From Flavobacterium branchiicola (lineage in GTDB: Bacteria; Bacteroidota; Bacteroidia; Flavobacteriales; Flavobacteriaceae): a DNA stretch of 64,000 nucleotides. Both the position numbers and the translations under genes were made by a program. Shown in pieces: positions 25,301 through 33,252 of the stretch (position 1 is the stretch's first letter; each line of letters starts with the position of its first letter). The DNA is taken from positions 62,001-126,000 of the forward strand of contig NZ_JAGYWA010000008.1 of assembly GCF_018383905.1 (NCBI RefSeq), written 5' to 3'. The notes under the pieces are model-generated. The model did not search any database. It was given only the letters and a program-made list of their open reading frames with translations, and was not told where the DNA came from.

Positions 25301-26230
25301 TTAAAGTTGTTCAATACATTTTAAAGCATCAATTTTGTCCTGATTTAACTGCGCTTTCAGTAATTCTACCGAACCAAATTTTTGTTCCTCACGAAGATAA
25401 TGCAACAATGAAACTTCGATTTTTGAACCATAAATATCAGCATCAAAATCAAAAAGATTAACTTCGATAGTTTGCTTTTGACCGTTTACAGTAGGATTGA
25501 AGCCAATGTTCATCATTCCGAAAAATTCTTTCGAGTCTACTATTGCTTTAACCGCATAAACACCAATTTTAGGAATCAGTTTATAGTCTTCTTCAATCTC
25601 AATATTTGCCGTTGGAAAACCAATTGTTCTTCCCAGTTGTTTTCCTTTTACAACTGTACCGGATAAAAAATAAGCATAACCAAGATATTCATTGGCCAGG
25701 GTCATGTTTCCTTCGGTAAGTGCCTTTCTGATTTTTGTAGAACTTACAGAAACATCCTGAATTTCTTGTGCTGAGATTTGTTCAACCTCAAAACCATATT
25801 CAATTCCAAAAGCAATTAAATCATCAATATTAGCCGTTCTGTTTCTGCCAAAACGATGATCGTGTCCAATAATTATTTTCTGAATATGAAATTGATCTAC
25901 TAAAATAGAATGCACAAATTCTTCGGCAGTAAGTCTTGAGAAGCTTTCATTAAAAGGATGAATAATAAGGTTTTCTATTCCTGTTTCTTCCAGAAGCTTT
26001 GTTTTTTCACCAATAGTGTTTAAAAGTTTTATTTCTGATTTTTCCTGCAAAACCATTCTTGGATGCGGAAAAAAAGTAAGTACCAAACTTTCGTATTTGC
26101 CGTTTTCGGTGTTCTGATTAATTCGTTCAAGAATTTTTTTGTGACCAATATGCACGCCATCAAAGGTTCCAAGAGTTAAAATAGTTTTCTTGGTTGAACG
26201 GAAATCGTTTATAGAATGAAAGAGCTTCAA
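25301..26230 (-). CDS. ribF: Bifunctional riboflavin kinase/FAD synthetase
   Basis: A 309-aa cytoplasmic enzyme that phosphorylates riboflavin to FMN and adenylylates FMN to FAD. The N-terminal adenylyltransferase domain shows TLGTFDGVHIGHKKIL (nucleotidylyl-transferase HxGH), IIGHDHRFG and SSTKIRKAL. The C-terminal kinase domain begins near YFLSGTVVKGKQLGR with GFPTANI and GVYAVK. I chose a TTG start at 26230 (giving MKLFHSINDF). The upstream in-frame ATG at 26254 lies inside a TAAATTTG -7-like element (26252-26259), so it would probably not be in the transcript. The longer form would add eight residues (MHHLKLFV). Confidence 0.92.
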   Translation of the reverse strand: MKLFHSINDFRSTKKTILTLGTFDGVHIGHKKILERINQNTENGKYESLVLTFFPHPRMVLQEKSEIKLLNTIGEKTKLLEETGIENLIIHPFNESFSRLTAEEFVHSILVDQFHIQKIIIGHDHRFGRNRTANIDDLIAFGIEYGFEVEQISAQEIQDVSVSSTKIRKALTEGNMTLANEYLGYAYFLSGTVVKGKQLGRTIGFPTANIEIEEDYKLIPKIGVYAVKAIVDSKEFFGMMNIGFNPTVNGQKQTIEVNLFDFDADIYGSKIEVSLLHYLREEQKFGSVELLKAQLNQDKIDALKCIEQL

Positions 26231-26251
26231 AACAAATAATTTAAGATGGTG

Positions 26252-26259
26252 CAAATTTA
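26252..26259 (-). promoter_or_regulatory. -7 element upstream of ribF
   Basis: CAAATTTA reads TAAATTTG on the minus strand, an exact TAnnTTTG match. The expected transcription start is about 15 nt upstream of the TTG start at 26230. The -33 element is not clear. Confidence 0.45.
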
Positions 26260-26395
26260 TACTATCTATTTTGAATTTGATACCAAGCTCAATTGATTTT
26301 TACTGAGATTATCTTACTTTTTGTGAAAATAAATCAACTCGTCGATTAAAAAGCATTAAATGTCGTTTATATGTAAGAATTTGATTTAATTCTTT

Positions 26396-26403
26396 TAATT
26401 TTG
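26396..26403 (+). promoter_or_regulatory. -7 element upstream of the metalloprotease gene
   Basis: TAATTTTG matches TAnnTTTG and lies 22 nt before the ATG at 26426. No well-placed -33 TTG was found. Confidence 0.4.
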
Positions 26404-26425
26404 ATCTTTCTAAGTGACCCTGAAT

Positions 26426-29095
26426 ATGAAAAAACAATTACTTTTTATATTATTTATTTTCTCCTTTGCCAATATACATGCTCAAAGCGATGATTTATGG
26501 CAAAAAACAAGTCCGAATACTTTTTTAAGTAAAACGATAAATGATGCGGATTCTGAAAAATTGTATTATAAATTAAATTCAGAACACCTGCGGGCGAAGT
26601 TATCTCCGGTTACGAGCGCTATATCGAAAAAGACAAATACTGTAATTACAATTCCGAACCTTAATGGAGGTCTGGAAAAGTTTACGGTTTGGGAATCTTC
26701 AAACTTTGAACCGGAATTGCAGGCAAAATATCCTGAAATTAGAGCTTATGAAGGAGCAGGTGTAGATGATAAAACAGCAAAAATTCATTTTAGTGTTTCG
26801 CCTTACGGAATGCAAACCATGGTTTTCCGTGCTGATAAATCGACGGAGTTTATCGAAGAAAATCCGGATGATAAGTCTCAGTATGTTTTATTTACCCAAA
26901 GTGATAAGGCTTCAAGAGGAATGATTTGTAAAACAGAAGACAAAAAGAATAATTTAACAGCTTCTGCAAAAACAGGAAAAACGACATCGAATGCAAAGGT
27001 TTTTAAAACATTGCGTTTGGCATTATCTTGTACTGGGGAATATGCTGTTTTTTTTGGAGGATCAAAAGCTCAGGCACTGAACGCGATGAATGCAACATTG
27101 ACAAGAGTAAATGGTGTATTTAATAAAGATTTGGCAGTAAGATTAGTGTTGATTGCAAATAATGATGATATAATTTATACAGATGCAACAACAGATCCTT
27201 ATTCTATAGCAAAGGACGGAGTAAAAGGACCATGGAATAGCGAACTGCAAAATACTTTGACGTCGGTTATAGGAAATAACGGGTATGATATTGGGCATTT
27301 ATTTGGTGCCACGGGCGGTGGCGGAAATGCCGGATGTATTGGATGCGTTTGTGATAATCCAACCACTGATGAACCTTTAGGAAAAGGAAGTGCTTATACT
27401 TCTCCATCTAACGGAAAACCTCAGGGAGATACATTTGACATTGATTTTGTAGCGCATGAATTTGGTCATCAGTTAGGGGCAATGCATACTTTTTCTTATG
27501 ATAGTGGAGAAAGAACAAGCGTAAATGTAGAACCAGGGAGCGGATCTACTATTATGGGTTATGCCGGAATTACAGATTATGATGTTCAGGATAACTCAGA
27601 CGATTATTTTGCTTATGCCAGTATTTTACAAATTCAGAATAATCTGGCCACAAAAAGTTGCCCTGTAGATACAGCAATTACCAATAATCCGCCAGTGGTT
27701 AAAGCGGGCTCAGATTACACAATTCCTATTAGTACCGCATTTGTTTTAACAGGTACAGGGTCTGATCCGGAAGGAGATACTGTAACTTATAACTGGGAAG
27801 AATATGATAATGCAACAACTACATCTGATGAAAATAGTAAAGCTTATCCAACAAAACCTGACGGGCCTTTGTTTAGATCTGTTGTTCCAGGTAGTAGTTT
27901 GATACGTTATATGCCTAGTTTTAACTCTGTTATTCAGAACAGATTAACAACAACCTGGGAGTCTGTTTCGTCTATTGCAAGAACGTTGCATTTTACCTTA
28001 ACGGGCAGAGATAATGCCGCTGATGGTGCAGGTCAGACCAGTACAGATGAAATGATTGTAAATGTTTCTGCTTCAGCCGGACCGTTTGAAATTACATCAC
28101 AAGCTAATGATGATGTGAGTTGGACACAGGGATTGAGTAATACCGTTACGTGGAATGTAAATAATACTAATACTTTGCAAGGTTCATCTACAGTTGATAT
28201 TAAATTATCTACAGATGGCGGCGTAACTTTTCCAATCACTTTAGTGGCAAATACACCAAATGATGGCTCCGAAGTTATTGTTCTTCCAACGAGTGTACCA
28301 TCTTCAAAAAATTGCAGAATCATGATTCAGCCAACGGGTAATATCTATTACGCCGTAAACAAAAAAGCTTTTGCAATAGGTTATACAGCAACTACATCTT
28401 GTAATTCATATAGTTTTGGAAGCTCATTTTCGATTCCGAATACAACAACTTTTGTGACAAAAACAGTAACAGTTCCGGCATCTGACGCTACAATTTCAGA
28501 TGTAAATGTTTTAATCAATGTAACACATGAGAATCTTTCAGATCTAGAAATCCAAATTGTAAACCCTCAGGGAACAGTTGTGCAATTGTTTAATAAAAGC
28601 TGCGACGGAAAAAATTCCACTTTGGTACTTCAGTTTGATGATTCGGGAGTTGCTTTAGATTGCGACAAAACAACGCAGCAAATTGTTATTCCGGTAGATT
28701 TTTTAAGTGTATTTAATGGTCAAAGTCCTGCTGGAACCTGGACTTTTAAAGTAAGAGATGCTGTGGTTGGAAAGTTTGGAACGATAAATTCAGCTTCGAT
28801 AAATATTTGTAGTCAGACCTTTACCTTAGATTCAGATGATTTTAATAAAATAGATTTTAATCTTTATCCAAACCCAAACAAAGGAAATTTCAATATCCAG
28901 TTTAAAAGCGATTCATTGTCAGAAATAAAGATCTATGTACATGATATTTTAGGCAAACAAGTATATTTAAAAACCTATCCGCCAACAAAACAGTTTAGTC
29001 AAAATATTCAGCTGCCAAATGTTTCTTCGGGAATATATCTTATTTCTGTAATTGACGGAGATAAAAGAACCGTAAGGAAAATTATAGTGAACTAA
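26426..29095 (+). CDS. Secreted reprolysin-type zinc metalloprotease with P-domain and T9SS type A tail
   Basis: An 889-aa secreted endopeptidase. The ATG at 26426 gives a clean signal peptide (MKKQLLFILFIFSFANIHAQ); a GTG 12 nt upstream is also open. An N-terminal pro-region (~20-190) precedes the catalytic domain, which has the metzincin zinc motif HEFGHQLGAMH (His344, Glu345) and a downstream Met-turn-like SGSTIMGYAG. Ig/PKD-like domains follow, then a proprotein-convertase-type P-domain (~residues 640-780: FSIPNTTTFVTKTVTVP, LEIQIVNPQGT, GTWTFKVRDAV). The C-terminus DFNLYPNPNKGNFNI...KIIVN is a T9SS type A sorting domain, so the sorting class differs from that of the four-gene array. Its substrate is not predictable; nutrient proteolysis is likely. 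Confidence 0.92.
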   Translation: MKKQLLFILFIFSFANIHAQSDDLWQKTSPNTFLSKTINDADSEKLYYKLNSEHLRAKLSPVTSAISKKTNTVITIPNLNGGLEKFTVWESSNFEPELQAKYPEIRAYEGAGVDDKTAKIHFSVSPYGMQTMVFRADKSTEFIEENPDDKSQYVLFTQSDKASRGMICKTEDKKNNLTASAKTGKTTSNAKVFKTLRLALSCTGEYAVFFGGSKAQALNAMNATLTRVNGVFNKDLAVRLVLIANNDDIIYTDATTDPYSIAKDGVKGPWNSELQNTLTSVIGNNGYDIGHLFGATGGGGNAGCIGCVCDNPTTDEPLGKGSAYTSPSNGKPQGDTFDIDFVAHEFGHQLGAMHTFSYDSGERTSVNVEPGSGSTIMGYAGITDYDVQDNSDDYFAYASILQIQNNLATKSCPVDTAITNNPPVVKAGSDYTIPISTAFVLTGTGSDPEGDTVTYNWEEYDNATTTSDENSKAYPTKPDGPLFRSVVPGSSLIRYMPSFNSVIQNRLTTTWESVSSIARTLHFTLTGRDNAADGAGQTSTDEMIVNVSASAGPFEITSQANDDVSWTQGLSNTVTWNVNNTNTLQGSSTVDIKLSTDGGVTFPITLVANTPNDGSEVIVLPTSVPSSKNCRIMIQPTGNIYYAVNKKAFAIGYTATTSCNSYSFGSSFSIPNTTTFVTKTVTVPASDATISDVNVLINVTHENLSDLEIQIVNPQGTVVQLFNKSCDGKNSTLVLQFDDSGVALDCDKTTQQIVIPVDFLSVFNGQSPAGTWTFKVRDAVVGKFGTINSASINICSQTFTLDSDDFNKIDFNLYPNPNKGNFNIQFKSDSLSEIKIYVHDILGKQVYLKTYPPTKQFSQNIQLPNVSSGIYLISVIDGDKRTVRKIIVN

Positions 29096-29119
29096 ACGGT
29101 TTTAAAAGTTTTAAATCTC

Positions 29120-29167
29120 AAATTCCAAATTCCAGTCAAACAGCGATTTGATCAGAATTTGGAATTT
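29120..29167. terminator. Hairpin terminator between convergent metalloprotease and comF genes
   Basis: A 13-bp inverted repeat (AAATTCCAAATTC / GAATTTGGAATTT) with a 22-nt spacer. The arm sequence recurs in the hairpin at 36019-36066. Confidence 0.6.
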
Positions 29168-29188
29168 TTGTTTAAAAGGTTTTCCTGA

Positions 29189-29902
29189 TTAATGCGCCAT
29201 TGCCATGCACACAATACTAATTTTTGCTCCCGGAATTTTCAATAATGCACGGGCACAAGCCTCAAGCGTGGCTCCGGTTGTTAAAACATCATCAACAATT
29301 AAAAAATGTTTATCGTGATTTGCTTCTGAAAAATGAACATCAAAAATAGAATCAATGTTTTCAGATCTGCCTAAAAGGTTTTTCTTTGATTGCGTTTTTG
29401 AGTAACGCTTTCGATATAAAACAGAAGCATCAAAAGTTAGATGTAAAGCATCAGCCAAAGTTGTTCCGAAAGTAGTAACCTGATTATAACCTCTTTCTTT
29501 AAGTTTCTTTGAATGAAGCGGAACCGGAATAACAACATCAAATGGTTTTTTTAGTTTGAGTTCTTTTAAATCTTCGGCATACCAATTGCCCAAAACAGTC
29601 CCTATTTCTTCATGACCTTTATATTTTAAATTATGAATAAGTTCCTGAACGATGCCTTTTTTATTAAAATACAAAAGAGCGGATGCGTGTTCAATCTCGA
29701 TTTTTCCATAGAACTTCTTAACGGCTTCGTTATTAGAATCTAAATGATATTGAGTAAGCGGTAATTCATGTCGGCAAATGGTGCACAAAACACTTTCATT
29801 TGTCATCAAAACCGATCGGCATCCGGAGCAAACTTTAGGGAAAAACAGATTTATTATATAATTAAACACAAATAGAAAGAATTTAGTTACAAAAATAACC
29901 AA
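29189..29902 (-). CDS. ComF-family phosphoribosyltransferase-like protein
   Basis: A 237-aa protein of the ComF/GntX family, associated with DNA uptake and competence in some bacteria; its role in Bacteroidota is not defined here. A zinc-ribbon-like N-terminus (CSGC...CTIC) precedes a type I phosphoribosyltransferase domain with DVVIPVPLHSKKLKERGYNQ and the PRPP-binding loop FLIVDDVLTTGATLEACA. The start at 29902 adds a hydrophobic lead (FVTKFFLFVFNYIINLFF) before the first CxxC, typical of family members. It is divergent from glyS, with only 65 bp between the start codons. Confidence 0.9.
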   Translation of the reverse strand: MVIFVTKFFLFVFNYIINLFFPKVCSGCRSVLMTNESVLCTICRHELPLTQYHLDSNNEAVKKFYGKIEIEHASALLYFNKKGIVQELIHNLKYKGHEEIGTVLGNWYAEDLKELKLKKPFDVVIPVPLHSKKLKERGYNQVTTFGTTLADALHLTFDASVLYRKRYSKTQSKKNLLGRSENIDSIFDVHFSEANHDKHFLIVDDVLTTGATLEACARALLKIPGAKISIVCMAMAH

Positions 29903-29952
29903 ATCAAAGCTTCAATCTTTGTAATTTTTCTTTTTTTTCAACGTACTTTTTA

Positions 29953-29960
29953 TATTTTTG
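29953..29960 (+). promoter_or_regulatory. -7 element immediately upstream of glyS
   Basis: TATTTTTG matches TAnnTTTG exactly and ends only 7 nt before the glyS ATG, implying a very short leader or leaderless transcript if used. No well-spaced -33 TTG was found. Confidence 0.4.
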
Positions 29961-29967
29961 CATCACT

Positions 29968-31509
29968 ATGGCAAAACAAGACGATTTATTTAAGAATGTG
30001 GTTTCGCACGCAAAAGAGTACGGATTTATTTTTCCGTCGAGCGAAGTATACGATGGATTGAGTGCAGTGTATGATTATGCACAAAATGGTGTCGAATTAA
30101 AAAAGAATATTCGTGAATATTGGTGGAAATCAATGGTTCAGATGAATGAAAATATTGTCGGCCTTGACGCGGCAATATTGATGCACCCGACAACCTGGAA
30201 AGCTTCAGGCCACGTTGATGCATTCAATGATCCGTTAATTGACAATAAAGATTCTAAAAAAAGATATAGAGCTGACGTTTTAGTAGAAGATTTTGCTGAA
30301 AAAATTAATCTGAAAGCTAAAAAAGAAATCGAAAAAGCAAAAGCTCGTTTTGGCGATGCATTCAACGAAGAAGAATTTGTAACTACAAATGCTCGTGTAA
30401 TTGAATATTTGGCTAAAGAAAAAGAAATTAGAGAGCGTTTAGGACGTTCTTTAGGAAACGGGGATTTAGCCGATGTTAAAGCTTTAATTGAAGAGCTTGA
30501 AATCGCTGATCCTGAAACCGGTTCAAGAAACTGGACTGAGGTAAAACAATTCAACTTAATGTTCGGAACTAAATTGGGAGCTTCTGCAGAGTCTGCAATG
30601 GATCTTTATTTACGTCCGGAAACAGCTCAGGGTATTTTTGTAAACTTCCTGAATGTTCAGAAATCGGGTCGTATGAAAGTTCCTTTTGGAATTGCTCAAA
30701 CGGGTAAAGCGTTCAGAAACGAAATTGTTGCAAGACAATTTATTTTCCGTATGCGTGAATTCGAACAAATGGAAATGCAATTTTTTGTGCGTCCGGGAGA
30801 AGAAATGAAATCATACGAATACTGGAAAGAAACGCGTTTGAAATGGCATTTGTCTTTAGGATTAGGAAAAGAAAATTACCGTTTTCACGATCACGAAAAA
30901 TTAGCGCATTACGCAAACGCAGCGGCTGATATTGAATTTAATTTCCCATTCGGATTTAAAGAATTGGAAGGAATTCACTCTCGTACCGATTTTGACTTAA
31001 AAGCACACGAAGAATACTCAGGAAGAAAATTACAATATTTTGATCCTGAATTAAATGAAAACTATGTACCATACGTGGTAGAAACCTCTGTAGGTCTGGA
31101 TCGTATGTTTTTGGCTGTTTTTGCAACATCGTTGCAAGAAGAAACTTTAGAAGACGGTTCATCAAGAACAGTACTTAAATTACCGGCAGTATTAGCGCCA
31201 ACAAAAGCAGCAGTTTTACCATTGGTTAAAAAAGATGGATTACCAGAAATTTCAAGAAAAATCATCGAAGATTTAAAATGGGATTTCAATGTTGCTTATG
31301 ATGAGAAAGATGCTGTAGGTCGTCGTTACAGAAGACAGGATGCATTAGGAACTCCTTTCTGTATTACTGTAGATCACCAGACTATCGAAGATGAAACAGT
31401 AACTATTCGTCATAGAGATACAATGAAACAAGATCGTGTTAAGATTAGCGAATTAAGAGCTATTATTGAAAACGAAGTTTCGATGAAAAACTGGTTAATG
31501 AAAATGTAA
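29968..31509 (+). CDS. glyS: Glycyl-tRNA synthetase (alpha2 type)
   Basis: A 513-aa class II aminoacyl-tRNA synthetase that charges tRNA-Gly in the cytoplasm. Family features include the N-terminal FIFPSSEVYDGLSAVYDYAQ, motif 2 AFRNEIVARQFIFRMREFEQ, the conserved RPETAQGIFVNF, motif 3-like ETSVGLDRMFLAVF, and a C-terminal anticodon-binding domain (APTKAAVLPLV, YDEKDAVGRRYRRQDALGTP). It is the single-chain homodimeric form rather than the alpha2beta2 form. It is monocistronic and followed by an intrinsic terminator. Confidence 0.97.
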   Translation: MAKQDDLFKNVVSHAKEYGFIFPSSEVYDGLSAVYDYAQNGVELKKNIREYWWKSMVQMNENIVGLDAAILMHPTTWKASGHVDAFNDPLIDNKDSKKRYRADVLVEDFAEKINLKAKKEIEKAKARFGDAFNEEEFVTTNARVIEYLAKEKEIRERLGRSLGNGDLADVKALIEELEIADPETGSRNWTEVKQFNLMFGTKLGASAESAMDLYLRPETAQGIFVNFLNVQKSGRMKVPFGIAQTGKAFRNEIVARQFIFRMREFEQMEMQFFVRPGEEMKSYEYWKETRLKWHLSLGLGKENYRFHDHEKLAHYANAAADIEFNFPFGFKELEGIHSRTDFDLKAHEEYSGRKLQYFDPELNENYVPYVVETSVGLDRMFLAVFATSLQEETLEDGSSRTVLKLPAVLAPTKAAVLPLVKKDGLPEISRKIIEDLKWDFNVAYDEKDAVGRRYRRQDALGTPFCITVDHQTIEDETVTIRHRDTMKQDRVKISELRAIIENEVSMKNWLMKM

Positions 31510-31530
31510 TTTTCTTAATTAGCAAGATAA

Positions 31531-31567
31531 AAATCCCAAATTCCTGTGAGGAGTTTGGGATTTTTTT
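31531..31567 (+). terminator. Intrinsic terminator after glyS
   Basis: Stem AAATCCCAAA / TTTGGGATTT with a 13-nt loop and T7, 22 nt past the stop. Confidence 0.85.
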
Positions 31568-31761
31568 AATTTTGAAATGTGTATTTCATCGGACATTTTT
31601 GCATTTCATCTTTATGTATTAACATTCGTGGTTAATGTGTTAACAATGAATGATTTGTAATAGTGAAATGAGTAATTTTATTTGCCCCCTTATATACTAA
31701 AGCTAAAAGATGAATGGAGAGATACAAATCGAAGTTCATTAAAAAATCATTAAAATAAAAA

Positions 31762-32637
31762 TTGAAAAAGTATTCGTACATCATTATTGACAATGACGCT
31801 GAAAGCATTTTGAAAACCAGAATTGTTGCAGAGGGTTTTTCAGAATTAACTTTTATAGCTTCTGCTACGAATTACAATCAGGGATTAAATTTGGTTTTAG
31901 AATACCGGCCTTCTTTTATTTTTCTGGAAATTGATCCGGAAAATTCACAAAGCGACTTGTCTTTAGCATTTATTGGTGAACTATATCGATATTTATCTGT
32001 TATTCCGAAAATCATTGTCACTACAACCAAAAAGGATTTGGCTTTTGATGCCATTCAGTATAATGTTTTCGATTATATTCTAAAACCTTTAACGCACGTA
32101 GATTTATTAAAGACCCTTTTAAAACTGCAAAAGACCCTTTTAGAATCTAAAGACACTCATTTTGAAGAAAATATAGCTAATGTCACTGATTTTGAACAAA
32201 TTAGCTTAAGGAAAGAAATTTCCGATTTAAAAGAAGAAATTCAATCTGTAGTACTACCAGATCATAAAATAACTTTTGAAGCCGAAAAACCACTTATTAT
32301 CTGCGTTAAATCGTATGGAGATTATCGCTATATGAATGCTTCGGATATCTGTTATTTTCAGGCCGATAATAATTCTACCGATATATTCCTCGCTTCGGGT
32401 GAAATGATTACTGCATTTAAGACTTTAAAGCATTTTGAAAGTGTTTTAGTTCATCCGTTTGTTCGAATTCATAATAGTTATATCATCAATCAAAACTATA
32501 TTGCCAGAATTCATAACGGAAATTCCGTTTGTTATATTAAAAACTCTCCAAAAAAGATTCCTTTTTCCAAAACTTACAAAGCAAACCTTGATTCAATTAT
32601 CGCAGACATCGCAGACGGTAATTATTTAGAAATCTAA
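31762..32637 (+). CDS. LytTR-type response regulator with degenerate receiver
   Basis: A 291-aa regulator reading from a TTG start at 31762 (MKKYSYIIIDND). Residues 1-~125 form a CheY-like receiver: an acidic-patch relic (IIIDND), a central strand FIFLEID, and a switch lysine in DYILKPL. The position normally held by the phospho-accepting Asp is Glu56. A short charged helix (~150-170) links to a C-terminal LytTR DNA-binding domain (~190-285: IICVKSYGDYRYMNASDICY, HPFVRIHNSYIINQNYI). No histidine kinase is directly adjacent upstream. It precedes the repeat-peptide gene by 176 bp in the same direction. Glu may mimic phosphorylation, so constitutive or non-canonical control is possible; that is inference. 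Confidence 0.87.
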   Translation: MKKYSYIIIDNDAESILKTRIVAEGFSELTFIASATNYNQGLNLVLEYRPSFIFLEIDPENSQSDLSLAFIGELYRYLSVIPKIIVTTTKKDLAFDAIQYNVFDYILKPLTHVDLLKTLLKLQKTLLESKDTHFEENIANVTDFEQISLRKEISDLKEEIQSVVLPDHKITFEAEKPLIICVKSYGDYRYMNASDICYFQADNNSTDIFLASGEMITAFKTLKHFESVLVHPFVRIHNSYIINQNYIARIHNGNSVCYIKNSPKKIPFSKTYKANLDSIIADIADGNYLEI

Positions 32638-32813
32638 AAATAAAGTGTTTACATGTATTTGACGCTCAGTGACTATCATTTGGGCATGATCTACCATAAA
32701 CACTGGTTTTAATGTACTTTTTTTTCGTTTCCGGGTATAATTTTACACCCTGATTTGCACAACGCAATCACCTCCAAAAACAAAAAAAGACAAAACATTT
32801 AAAACCTCAAATC
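32638..32813 (+). promoter_or_regulatory. Leader/regulatory region between the LytTR gene and the repeat-peptide gene
   Basis: 176 bp without a gene or obvious terminator. An imperfect inverted repeat GGGTATAATTTTACACCC lies near 32737-32754, about 60 nt before the ATG, and could be a regulator site. No exact TAnnTTTG was found. Confidence 0.3.
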
Positions 32814-33152
32814 ATGAAAAAAGCAGCATTAATATTCGGATTATTTTCTTTAGTAACAGTAGCAACTTCATTTGAAGCTCCAGAAAAAACAAATACTGCA
32901 GTTGCGGGAATTGATATAATGATGGGTTCAGATGGTACTGGTGGACAAGCAGGAAAAAGAGACAAAAAGACAGATCTTGCAGGTATTGATATTATAATAA
33001 TGGGTTCAGATGGTACTGGTGGACAGGCAGGAAAAAGAGATAAAAAGACAGACTACGCTTATAATACATCTAAAAAGGCTAATTCAGAGAAACACTTAAG
33101 TAGTTTTGTTTCCGATAGCCAGTTAACAAAATCTAACATAAAATTAGACTAA
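32814..33152 (+). CDS. Small exported protein with two near-identical 24-25-aa repeats
   Basis: A 112-aa protein not recognised as any named family. Residues 1-~20 form a typical signal peptide (MKKAALIFGLFSLVTVATSF). Two repeats follow: residues 31-54 and 56-80, both containing the identical 17-aa core GSDGTGGQAGKRDKKTD. The C-terminal 30 residues are polar and Ser/Lys-rich. The two cores differ at three nucleotides, all synonymous, indicating selection on the peptide sequence. Each core contains a dibasic KR followed by DKK. It lies between a LytTR regulator and a TPR histidine kinase/response regulator pair and has its own terminator. Possible roles are a secreted signal precursor, a surface protein or a small structural protein; context favours signalling, but there is no direct evidence. 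Confidence 0.75.
   Translation: MKKAALIFGLFSLVTVATSFEAPEKTNTAVAGIDIMMGSDGTGGQAGKRDKKTDLAGIDIIIMGSDGTGGQAGKRDKKTDYAYNTSKKANSEKHLSSFVSDSQLTKSNIKLD
32904..33053 (+). repeat. Tandem peptide-coding repeat (72 and 75 bp)
   Basis: Units at 32904-32975 and 32979-33053 encode AGIDI-M/II-MGSDGTGGQ and so on. The 51-bp core differs only by caa/cag, gac/gat and gat/gac. Confidence 0.95.
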
Positions 33153-33180
33153 TTAAATAAATAATAAAATAGTAAAAAAA

Positions 33181-33207
33181 GGTTGTCATTTTTGACAACC
33201 TTTTTTT
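33181..33207 (+). terminator. Intrinsic terminator after the repeat-peptide gene
   Basis: Perfect stem GGTTGTCA / TGACAACC with a TTTT loop and T7. The ATG at 33208 follows directly on the T tract, one reason to prefer a later start for the histidine kinase. Confidence 0.9.
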
Positions 33208-33223
33208 ATGTCTATAGTTTTAG

Positions 33224-33231
33224 TATTTTTG
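33224..33231 (+). promoter_or_regulatory. -7 element of the histidine kinase gene
   Basis: TATTTTTG matches TAnnTTTG exactly and lies 21 nt before the TTG start at 33253. The -33 element is not obvious because it would overlap the upstream terminator. Confidence 0.5.
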
Positions 33232-33252
33232 AGAAAAATCAAAAACTATACC

